Source: Plantactinospora mayteni
GTDB taxonomy: Bacteria; Actinomycetota; Actinomycetes; Mycobacteriales; Micromonosporaceae
Assembly: GCF_016862935.1 (NCBI RefSeq)
Contig: NZ_BONX01000003.1
Span: 306,819 to 370,818 of the forward strand
Length of the DNA: 64,000 nucleotides
Direction of reading: 5' to 3'
Shown here: positions 58,101 through 64,000 of the stretch, piece by piece
Layout of the letters: each line of letters opens with the position of its first letter
Position numbering within the stretch: the first letter of the stretch is position 1
Notes under the pieces: model-generated
The model's database searches: none
Seen by the model: the letters and a program-made list of their open reading frames with translations, nothing else
What the model was told of the DNA's origin: nothing
Position numbers and translations under genes: made by a program

Positions 58101-59885
58101 CACCTCGGGACCGCCGCCGCGCAGCCGGTAGAAGTCGGTGGCCCGGGCCGTCCGCAGGTTCGCGGTGTAGGCCGTACCGTCCGGGTTGAGCACCTCGGCG
58201 TGCCGGATCCGTACCGTCGTGCCGGCCGGACCGGCCACCTTGAGCCGGACCTTGCCGACCATGTTCTGTCCGAGGTCGAAGATCCAGGTCCCCGGGGTGG
58301 GCTGGGTCAGCGCCACCGCCCTCAGCTCCTGGGTCACCCGGACCGGCGGGTCGACCTGGGCGACGAGCCGGGAGGTGGCCCCGCCGTCCCCGCCCACCGT
58401 CGCCGCCGACCAGCCGGAGTCGTCGAAGCCGGTCCGGTCCCAGCCGGCCGGCAGTCGCCGGGCGTCGTAGGTCTCACCGTGGATCAGGTCGGTCGCCAGG
58501 AACGGTCCCGGGGTGGCCCGCCACGAACCGTCGGTACGGACCGTCTCGGTGCGCCCGTCCGCGTAGTCGATCACCAGAGCGGCGCTGAGCAGCGGCCGGG
58601 GGCCGTAGTTGTCGGTGCCGAACCAGGCGATGCTGCCGGAGTACCAGCCGTCGCCGAGCATCGCCCCGAACGCGTTCTCTCCGGACCGGAGCTGCCCGGT
58701 CACGTCGTAGCTCTGGTATTGCACCCGCTTGGCGTAGTCGGTCCAGCCCGGGGCCAGCTCGTGGTCGCCGACCCGTTCGCCGTTCAGCGACAGCTCGTAG
58801 ACGCCGAGCCCGCTGGCGTAGACCCGGGCCCGGGCCACCTCGCCGGTCACCCGGAAGCCGCGCCGCAGCAGCGGGTTCGCGTCCAGCGCGGCAAGCATCG
58901 TCTCGGCGTCGCCGCTGACCCGCAGGCCGTCCGGGGTCGGCGTACCGGCGCCGAACGGGTTCTCGCCGCCGGTCAGCGGTGCGGCGTAGAGGGTCCGGTC
59001 GCCGCTGGTCACCGAGAAGTCGGCGAAGACCGCCGACTCCTGGGTGGAGGTGCGCAGTCCGACCGAGCCGGCCCGGTGCGCGGTGTGCCGGGTGACGTCG
59101 ACCTGCACCCCGTCGACCCAGGTGGTGACCGTGTCACCCACCGCGGCGATCCGCAGCGTGTGCGGCGCGGTCAGCTTCTCCGGGGGTACGACCGCAGCCA
59201 GCGACACCTCCTTGAGCACCGTCCACGCCCCGTTGACCCGAACGTGCGGGCGCAACTTGGCACTGCCGTTGGTGGTGGAGAACTGCCACATGTACGCGTT
59301 GCCCGCACCGCTGGCCCGGAAGAAGATCCCGGCCGCGTCCCGTTCCACCCGCACCGTTGCCTGCACCGTGTAGTCCACCCAGGACTCGGTCGGCGTCGCC
59401 AGCCCGATCCAGTCGCCCTGCCAGCCGTCCGGCCCACCGACCCCGGTCTCCCAGTACGCCGGCTCGCTCCAGCCGGAGGCGCGGCCGGTCTCGTCCCAGA
59501 TCCGCACCTGCCAGGCGTACCGGGTGCGCGGCTTCAGCGCCGGGCCGGCGTACGGGACGAGGGTGCTGTTCCGGGACGTGACCCGGCCGCTGTCCCAGAC
59601 GTCGGGCCGGCCGAGTCGGCTCGGACCGCTGGCCACCCGCACCTGGTAGGACTGCTGGACCACGCCACGCCGGGAGGAGTCGATCGTCCAGCCCAGCCGG
59701 GGCCGTTCGACGTCGAGTCCGATCGGATCCGTCGCCCGCTCGGTGGTCAGGCCGGCCACCGTCACCTCCGGACCCGAGGTCCCGGCGGCGGCCGGTGCCG
59801 GCCCGGCGACCGCCGCCAACGGCAGCGCCAGCAGCAGCGCGAGCGCCGCCGACAGTCCCGACCGGGGCAACCTGGTGAGCAACAT
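55200..59885 (-). CDS. Secreted GH78 alpha-L-rhamnosidase with extra C-terminal modules
   Basis: A 1561-residue exported glycosidase. After the signal peptide (LSAALALLLALPLAAVAGPAPAAAG) come an N-terminal fibronectin-like domain (ERPRLGWTIDSS), a carbohydrate-binding stretch, an inner beta-sandwich (YAKRVQYQSYDVTGQLRSG), and the (alpha/alpha)6 catalytic barrel. The barrel holds PTDTPARDERLGWTGDINVF and MNSFNHYAYGAVGDWMYR, the GH78 acid/base region. About 500 further residues include two NEW3-type alpha-galactosidase modules (PGGVVRAAVLIENSG, APGGTATLHTVLRNRS) and a terminal beta-sandwich. It releases L-rhamnose from plant glycosides or polysaccharides outside the cell. ATG 59885 replaces an upstream GTG at 59963. 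Confidence 0.88.
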   Translation of the reverse strand: MLLTRLPRSGLSAALALLLALPLAAVAGPAPAAAGTSGPEVTVAGLTTERATDPIGLDVERPRLGWTIDSSRRGVVQQSYQVRVASGPSRLGRPDVWDSGRVTSRNSTLVPYAGPALKPRTRYAWQVRIWDETGRASGWSEPAYWETGVGGPDGWQGDWIGLATPTESWVDYTVQATVRVERDAAGIFFRASGAGNAYMWQFSTTNGSAKLRPHVRVNGAWTVLKEVSLAAVVPPEKLTAPHTLRIAAVGDTVTTWVDGVQVDVTRHTAHRAGSVGLRTSTQESAVFADFSVTSGDRTLYAAPLTGGENPFGAGTPTPDGLRVSGDAETMLAALDANPLLRRGFRVTGEVARARVYASGLGVYELSLNGERVGDHELAPGWTDYAKRVQYQSYDVTGQLRSGENAFGAMLGDGWYSGSIAWFGTDNYGPRPLLSAALVIDYADGRTETVRTDGSWRATPGPFLATDLIHGETYDARRLPAGWDRTGFDDSGWSAATVGGDGGATSRLVAQVDPPVRVTQELRAVALTQPTPGTWIFDLGQNMVGKVRLKVAGPAGTTVRIRHAEVLNPDGTAYTANLRTARATDFYRLRGGGPEVYEPTFTFHGFRYVELTGFPGTPDLGTVTGLVMHTDGALTSTFETSNPMVNKLQSNITWGQRGNFLSIPTDTPARDERLGWTGDINVFAETATFNMDSLTFLTKWLADLRDAQSANGAYPDVAPRACCGDGATGWADAGITVPHTLWQRYGDTRVIEEHYDSMVRYAGWLESTSSGHRRTNAGPYLDWLNLEDPTPAGVIGTAYYAYSIRLLGELAGAIGRTADAQRYAALSERIAEAFSTAYVAADGTVQGDSQTGYVLAIGMDLLPDALRSKAADKLVANLERHDWHLATGFLGTPDLLPALADTGHLDVAYRLLLNDTYPSWGYEIGKGATTIWERWNSIMPDGSFGDVSMNSFNHYAYGAVGDWMYRTVAGIQPDPAHPGYAHLTIAPRPGGNLRSAKASYRSLYGTVGTDWRLDDAGQLRLAVTVPGNTTATVRIPAASRHAVTEGGRPADRAEGVRFVRLDGADAVFEIGSGRYAFAVDRVLGDLGEAADAVSAAATVADQVAGELRWPLAIQLRVRLARLTVEAADARLAYRYGEGDERATATAVHRALATGSDLDRWLETQVRAGRMSRAVADRFTAPLTRLDQRLSAASSALVGAVARLDLPAGEVLPGGVVRAAVLIENSGADPLSGAESTLDSADGVTVRPIGVRPGSVAPGRTVRHEYELRVPAGQPVGTVSLTGSAGYRYRSGTATLPLAGSLPVAPAVTVVSTTAEPASVAPGGTATLHTVLRNRSTVPMTGELTGTAPDGWRVEPGGKAFALAPGAEVTLDSTVTAPLAVTEGTAGITVATGPTEAERRTVELPVRFGGPPGTVLDHVDLGAAASEQAHRLAASEHSGTNVEAGLTRRYTNVTYPGGWFEFDLAVEPGRPFLLRAVETYDNPQLKDYDVLVDGVVVHARAYQRTAGGVGTVSYQFVVDRPESTADGVVRVRFQDTGEGYDPSIADVWALPLPAPPPASPAGR

Positions 59886-59912
59886 CGCCGACCCCCACTC
59901 CCGTACGGCTGA

Positions 59913-59973
59913 TGAAACGTCTCGATGGACGGACACTGAAACGATCCTGACCAGCCGCCCCACCCGGACTCAA
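59913..59973 (-). promoter_or_regulatory. Promoter and LacI-type operators of the GH78 gene
   Basis: On the minus strand TTGAGT (59973-59968) and TCAGGAT (59950-59944) are 17 nt apart. An operator-like sequence TGAAACGTCTCG (59913-59924) matches the palindrome at 53760 in 10 of 12 positions. TGAAACGATC at 59936 is a second half site next to the -10. It is therefore probably repressed by the same LacI protein. Confidence 0.65.
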
Positions 59974-59983
59974 TGGCTGGCCG

Positions 59984-60001
59984 TGGCCACATCCGGTCAG
60001 G
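59984..60001. repeat. 18-bp direct repeat, copy 2
   Basis: TGGCCACATCCGGTCAGG is identical to copy 1 at 53953-53970 and has the same orientation. It lies just upstream of the GH78 promoter on the minus strand, 33 bp before the stop of the P450 gene. Both copies are upstream of minus-strand rhamnose genes. Confidence 0.7.
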
Positions 60002-60034
60002 CCCCCGCCCGCGCACACCTCCGGGCCGACGCCA

Positions 60035-61228
60035 CTACGGGCGCAGCACCACCCGCAGCTCGGTGAGCCGCCACGTGCCCGGGTCCGGCAGCCGGCGGAC
60101 CCCGCCCTCGACCAGCGCGAGGCCCGGGAAGCGGCGCAGCAGTACGTCGAGCGCGACCTCGATCTGCACCCGGGCCAGCGCCGCACCGAGGCAGAAGTGC
60201 GGCCCGTGCCCGTAACCCAGGTGTGCGGGCCGGCCGACGGGGCGACGCAGGTCGAGCCGGTCCGGATCGGCGAACGCCCGAGGATCCCGGTTGGCGCCGG
60301 CCAGCGCGGCACTGACCGGCTCGCCCTTGCCGATCGGCACACCGGCGATCTCGACGTCCTCCCGGGCGTAGCGGGGCAGGCTCAGCAGTTGCGGGCCGCA
60401 CCAGCGGGTCAGTTCCTCGACGGCACCGGGCAGCAGGCCCGGTTCCGCACGCAGCGCCGCGAGCTGGTCGGGATGCCGGAGCAGTGCCTCGACGGCGTTG
60501 GTGATCACGTTCGTCGGGGTCTGGCCGGCGAGCACGAGATGCCAGACCAGGGTGACCAGCTCGGTCTCGCTGAGCCGGTCGGAGTCCTCGGCGTGGATGC
60601 CGATCAACTCGGCGAGCAGGTCCACTCCGGTCCCGCCGGTACGCCCCCCGACGGCGTTCGCCGCGTCGCGCATGATCGCCGGTACGGCCGCCGCGAACGC
60701 CGGACCGTGCCCGGCGGCGACGGCGGCGCCGTACTCACGCCACCTGCCCCGATCGGCCGTCGGGATGCCGACCAGTTCGCAGATCACGTCCATCGGCAGC
60801 GGTCCGGCGAAGCTGGGCAGCAGGTCGACCACGCCGTCCTCGGCCCGGTCGGCCAGTTCGTCGAGCAGGTTGTCGACGATCGGCACGATCCTCGGCCGGA
60901 ACTCGGCGGCCCGGCGTGCGGTGAAGGCGGGCGAGACCAGCCGGCGCAGCCGGGCGTGCTCCTCCCCCTCCATCTCCTGCATGGTCCGCAGGTATTTGCG
61001 GCAGTGCTCGGGGACGTCGAGGCGCTGGTAGCTGGAGGCGTTCAGCGCGAACCGGGGATCGGTGAGCATCGCCCTCGCCTCCGCGTACCGGGTGACGGCC
61101 CAGATGCTGCCGAAGCCGGGCGTCACCAGCCGGGCGAGCGGGCCGATCTCCCGGGCCTGCCCGTACGCCGCGAACGGGTCGGTCAGGGTGGCCGGGTCGG
61201 CGAGCCTGATCTCCGGGATCTCTGCCAT
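60035..61228 (-). CDS. Cytochrome P450
   Basis: A 397-residue bacterial P450 (CYP105/107-like length). The oxygen-binding I helix is HLVLAGQTPTNVI, the K-helix Glu-Arg pair sits in GAVEELTRW, and GYGHGPHFCLGAALARVQ holds the heme cysteine. ATG 61228 is 7 nt from GAGGAG; ATG 61243 in frame is less likely. It is divergent from the TetR gene, and the operator at 61245-61278 lies in its leader. Substrate not known; no ferredoxin is adjacent. Confidence 0.92.
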   Translation of the reverse strand: MAEIPEIRLADPATLTDPFAAYGQAREIGPLARLVTPGFGSIWAVTRYAEARAMLTDPRFALNASSYQRLDVPEHCRKYLRTMQEMEGEEHARLRRLVSPAFTARRAAEFRPRIVPIVDNLLDELADRAEDGVVDLLPSFAGPLPMDVICELVGIPTADRGRWREYGAAVAAGHGPAFAAAVPAIMRDAANAVGGRTGGTGVDLLAELIGIHAEDSDRLSETELVTLVWHLVLAGQTPTNVITNAVEALLRHPDQLAALRAEPGLLPGAVEELTRWCGPQLLSLPRYAREDVEIAGVPIGKGEPVSAALAGANRDPRAFADPDRLDLRRPVGRPAHLGYGHGPHFCLGAALARVQIEVALDVLLRRFPGLALVEGGVRRLPDPGTWRLTELRVVLRP

Positions 61229-61244
61229 GCCGCGTCTCCTCAAT

Positions 61245-61278
61245 TCAGATGGTAATGTCAGATGGTCACATCATCTGA
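61245..61278. promoter_or_regulatory. TetR operator between the P450 and TetR genes
   Basis: TCAGATG (61258-61264) and CATCTGA (61272-61278) form a perfect 7-bp inverted repeat with a 7-nt spacer. TCAGATGGT occurs a second time 13 bp upstream (61245-61253), giving a direct repeat. The position, between the divergent start codons, fits control of the P450 and self-control by the adjacent TetR protein. Confidence 0.65.
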
Positions 61279-61351
61279 GTGGCGACGGTATCCTACCGAC
61301 GCTCGGCGGGCAACGGTGGCCGGCGACGAGCGGAAACCGGCGAGGAGAACG

Positions 61352-62419
61352 ATGGTCCGGCGCAACAGGGTCGAGATGCAGGAGCACAACCGGGCCAGGG
61401 TGCTGGCCGCCGCCCGGGACGAGTTCACCGAGCGCGGCTTCCGGGACGCCAAGATCGATCAGATCGCCGAGCGGGCCGACCTGACCCGGGGCGCCGTCTA
61501 CTCCAACTTCCCCAGCAAGCGCGCCCTCTACTTCGCCGTACTGGCCCAGGCCGCCGAGGCGGCGAACGAACCGGAGTACCCGCCGACCGCCCGGACGGCC
61601 GGCGCGGCGCTGGCCGACTTCGCCCGCGCCTGGCTGGCCCGGCTACCCCTGGCCACCGAGGACCGGCACAGCGCGTCCCGGCTCGGCCGTGACCTCGTGC
61701 CGGAGATCCTGGCCGACGAGCGGACCAGTCTCCCGTTCGCCCAACTGACCGGGCTGAGCGCGGTCGTGCTCGGCCTGGCCCTGGAACGACTCGGGTCGGG
61801 CCGGACCCCGACCCGGATGGTCCGGGCCGCCGAGATCGCGCTGACCACCCTGCACGGCGCGGGCCAGCTCGCCGCCGCCGCGCCGGGCTTCGGCGAGCCG
61901 TTCGCGGTCGTCCGCGCCTGCGAACAGCTCGCCGAGCTGGATCTCGATGACGAGTGGGCGCCGCCGCACCTGCCGCACGTCTCCCCCGCGCGCCCGGTCG
62001 ACCAGCCGTGGAACCCGCCGGCCGGGACCGACGCCCTGCGGAACGAGCCGGCCCGGTTGACCGGGGACGGTGTGGTCGCGCTCCTCGGCCTGCACCGGCT
62101 GGCCACCGTCGAGGAGGCGCGCCGCGCCGCACCCACCGACACCGAGGTGACGGCCGTCCTGGTCACCGGCAACCCCGGCGAACTCGGCCCGCTGGCCCGG
62201 CTCACCGTGACCGAGCTGCGCGGCTGTCTCCGCGCGGCGGTTCCGGCGGCGGCCTGGCCCCGGCTCCAACTCGTGCACGACGAGTCGGGTGCGCTCGCCG
62301 CCGCCGCCGGCGTGGCCGCGTGCAGCGACGCCACCGAGAGCGCGGTACGCGTCGAAGCCGGCCGGATCGTCGCCCGCGCCGACGGCTACGGCGCCTGCCA
62401 CGCGGTGGCCGCCGGCTGA
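61352..62419 (+). CDS. TetR family regulator with a 150-residue C-terminal extension
   Basis: A 355-residue protein. Residues 10-60 are the TetR HTH (ARVLAAARDEFTERGFRDAKIDQIAERADLTRGAVYSNFPSK), followed by a helical ligand domain to about residue 205. The remaining ~150 residues include VTAVLVTGNPGELGPLARLTVTEL, LVHDESGALAAAAGVAACSD and VRVEAGRIVARADGYGA, a pattern like thioredoxin-fold strands. No CxxC is present. TetR proteins are typically near 200 residues, so this is a fusion. ATG 61352 follows GAGGAG. It probably regulates the divergent P450. Confidence 0.8.
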   Translation: MVRRNRVEMQEHNRARVLAAARDEFTERGFRDAKIDQIAERADLTRGAVYSNFPSKRALYFAVLAQAAEAANEPEYPPTARTAGAALADFARAWLARLPLATEDRHSASRLGRDLVPEILADERTSLPFAQLTGLSAVVLGLALERLGSGRTPTRMVRAAEIALTTLHGAGQLAAAAPGFGEPFAVVRACEQLAELDLDDEWAPPHLPHVSPARPVDQPWNPPAGTDALRNEPARLTGDGVVALLGLHRLATVEEARRAAPTDTEVTAVLVTGNPGELGPLARLTVTELRGCLRAAVPAAAWPRLQLVHDESGALAAAAGVAACSDATESAVRVEAGRIVARADGYGACHAVAAG

Positions 62420-62481
62420 CCGCAGAGCCCCCGAGGACTCCCGACAGTGGTGGCCCGCTGGGCTGCTGTCGCTGGCGGGCG

Positions 62482-63924
62482 TTACGGGGTGACGCCGGAC
62501 GGACTCAGCTCCGGTTGGCTCGGCTCCGACCCGGTCGTCGGTTCGGCCATCACCCGCTGGCTCAGTCGGCGGTACGGCCGGCTGCGCAGCGCCAGCACCG
62601 TGGCGATCAGGCCGACGATGCCGGTCAGTACGAACACCAGGGCGAGTCCACGGTCGGCACCGGTACCGAACCAACCGCCGATCCACCGGGCACCCGCCCC
62701 ATCCGTCATGAACGGGATGAAGACGAACTGCGCGATCGGCGCGATCACGAACGCGGTCAGGGGCGAGGCCGCCTGCTCGACGCTCTGCGCGAAGCCGAAG
62801 ACCCGGCCCTGCCGCTCGTACGGCACCACCTTCTGGAGCACCGTCTGCTCGGCGGCCTCCGCGTACGGCACGACGAGCATGTAGACGTAGAGCCCGACGG
62901 TGAGCAGGACGATCGACGCGCGGAGCGGGAAGAGCAGGGTGACCGTCCAGAGCAGCACGTTGACGAGCAGCAGCAGCCGGACCGGGTTCCTGCTCAGACC
63001 GGTACGCGCGATGAGCAGCCCGCCGACGATGAAGCCCGTACTCAGTACGCCCCAGAGCAGGCCCCAGGTCTGCACCGACACCAGCGACAGCCCGTACGCG
63101 TCCATCAGCGCCATGAAGACGCCGCCCAGGAAGTTGTTGAACGCCGAGAAGAGGATCAGCGCGGTCAGCCCCGGCACCTCGGCCACCACCCGCATGGTGC
63201 CACGAAGGTCCACCCGGCTCTTCGCCGCGACCGCCGGCTCTGCGGTGACCACCGGACCGGTGGTCAGCGGCGGCTCGCCCGTCGGCCCCGGCTCGACGGT
63301 GCCGGCCGGTGCCGCCGGCCGGTCCGGCACCGGGACGAGGGCCAGGTGCAGCAGGGCGACCGCCAGCACCGCCAGGGCCAGGACCAGCACCCAGAACATA
63401 CCGCCGATCGCCACGAGGATGCCGCTGATCACCGACGTCACCAGGAAGGTGACCCCCGACACCGTGCCGACCAGCCCGTTGGCCCGGTCCCGGGTCTCCT
63501 CCTCGATGAGCACGGTCACCAGGGTCGGCAACGCGATCGTTCGGATGTTGCCGGCGATGACCCCGAACATCAACAGGACGATCAACGTCCACAACGGAAC
63601 GCTTGTCGGGTCGGTGAACGACTCCTTCGGGGTCGCCTGGTAGGCGACGAACGCCACGGCGTAGAGCACCAGCGACACCAGCGCCGACGCCTGCATCATC
63701 GTCTTCTTCGAGTGGTGGTCGACGAGGCTGCCGAACCAGATGCCGGTCACCGCCGTGAGCACCAGGAAGATCCCGGAGACCACACCGGTGGCGAAGACCG
63801 ACCGGGTCTGGAGATAGACGTAGAAGGTGATCGCGAACCATACGGTGAAGTTGATGACCGACACCAACAAGGTGTTGACCAGTAGCTGGTAGAAGGTCTT
63901 TCGGTCCCCCCGGATCGCGTTCAT
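62482..63924 (-). CDS. MFS transporter
   Basis: A 480-residue major facilitator protein with twelve predicted helices. The loop between helices 2 and 3 reads WFGSLVDHHSKKTMM, a version of the family motif A. A variable proline/glycine-rich loop of about 60 residues separates the halves. ATG 63924 has AGGG 8 nt upstream; ATG 63930 would add two residues. It converges on the TetR gene. It resembles drug/macrolide exporters of the Mef type, an inference by general pattern; substrate unknown. The 76 bases upstream to the window end show no other gene. Confidence 0.87.
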   Translation of the reverse strand: MNAIRGDRKTFYQLLVNTLLVSVINFTVWFAITFYVYLQTRSVFATGVVSGIFLVLTAVTGIWFGSLVDHHSKKTMMQASALVSLVLYAVAFVAYQATPKESFTDPTSVPLWTLIVLLMFGVIAGNIRTIALPTLVTVLIEEETRDRANGLVGTVSGVTFLVTSVISGILVAIGGMFWVLVLALAVLAVALLHLALVPVPDRPAAPAGTVEPGPTGEPPLTTGPVVTAEPAVAAKSRVDLRGTMRVVAEVPGLTALILFSAFNNFLGGVFMALMDAYGLSLVSVQTWGLLWGVLSTGFIVGGLLIARTGLSRNPVRLLLLVNVLLWTVTLLFPLRASIVLLTVGLYVYMLVVPYAEAAEQTVLQKVVPYERQGRVFGFAQSVEQAASPLTAFVIAPIAQFVFIPFMTDGAGARWIGGWFGTGADRGLALVFVLTGIVGLIATVLALRSRPYRRLSQRVMAEPTTGSEPSQPELSPSGVTP

Positions 63925-64000
63925 GACCATGACCCTATGACCTGAACCAAGGTTGATGTCGAGGAGTTTCGGAGCCGCGCCCCCGGAAGAGGATCACGGA

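Noticed and set aside
55398..59912. A 1504-codon plus-strand open frame opposite the GH78 gene.
   Set aside because: It is a GC-rich antisense shadow: arginine, glycine and proline-rich, with no domain. The minus-strand GH78 frame explains the whole region.
53953..60001. A composite transposon bounded by the 18-bp repeats.
   Set aside because: There are no transposase genes and no inverted termini. Positions upstream of co-regulated genes favour a regulatory role.
61643..63841. A 732-codon minus-strand frame over the TetR and MFS genes.
   Set aside because: It overlaps two clear genes in other frames and has a low-complexity composition.

Overview
This window comes from a high-GC actinomycete. 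Third codon positions are almost all G or C, GTG and TTG starts are frequent, and many genes are joined by ATGA or GTGA overlaps. The mix of genes (DUF5685, LtrA, a secreted GH78 rhamnosidase, a single-domain LuxR protein, EspC/WXG-like proteins, sugar importers without their own ATPase) suits the Micromonosporaceae, but the genus is an inference. No rRNA, tRNA, CRISPR, integrase or complete insertion sequence was seen.

Layout. 1-4964: a catabolic operon with a CoA-transferase, a SsuA/THI5-like binding lipoprotein and two enolase-superfamily enzymes. 5.1-7.1 kb: a compact block of small minus-strand genes opposite a GntR/UTRA regulator. 7.17-9.53 kb: an EspC-like protein and a large modular protein with GGxGxD repeats and an NleD-like (M91) HExxH domain. 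9.56-16.7 kb: an IclR-regulated catabolic operon with a second, paralogous binding lipoprotein, an Ldh_2 dehydrogenase, an iron alcohol dehydrogenase, an aldehyde dehydrogenase and a third enolase-superfamily enzyme. 16.9-29.1 kb: mixed genes, including a flavin-split-barrel oxidoreductase, a VOC protein, an LTA-synthase-like protein, a GT87 mannosyltransferase, a sialidase, a PEP-mutase-like enzyme, a BNR protein plus ThiS-like protein, and two CorA transporters tail to tail. 29.2-37.6 kb: a MetE-like protein, then a FadR-regulated sugar/aldonate operon (binding protein, two permeases, dgoD, manD, gluconokinase). 37.7-48.7 kb: LtrA, DUF5685, an SGNH esterase, an LLM oxidoreductase, a response regulator beside an ABC exporter, a NUDIX protein, proA and a small LuxR protein. 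48.8-59.9 kb: a rhamnose regulon (rhaTPQS-type importer, LacI repressor, secreted 1561-residue GH78 rhamnosidase) with matching operators in front of both transcription units. 60-63.9 kb: a P450 and a TetR protein sharing an operator region, and an MFS transporter.

Most notable pattern. At four gene junctions inside operons, short tandem repeats, with units of 18 to 24 nt in the three clearest, carry or adjoin the Shine-Dalgarno sequence and the 4-nt stop/start overlap. At 49-289 they form three consecutive micro-ORFs, each joined to the next by ATGA, linking the preceding gene to the CoA-transferase subunit. At 52057-52230 they form a 57-codon octapeptide-repeat ORF with GTGA at both ends between the rhamnose importer ATPase and permease. 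At 12588-12734 and 44367-44447 they form in-frame tails on the upstream gene that run into the overlap with the next gene. This looks like duplication of translational-coupling junctions that kept the coupling intact, and I know of no named system that matches it.

The genes form three substrate-acquisition modules (organic acids, aldonates/hexuronates, rhamnosides). Each has its own regulator type (IclR, GntR/FadR, LacI) and its own dehydratase or glycosidase. The M91-domain locus lies between the two halves that carry the paralogous lipoproteins.
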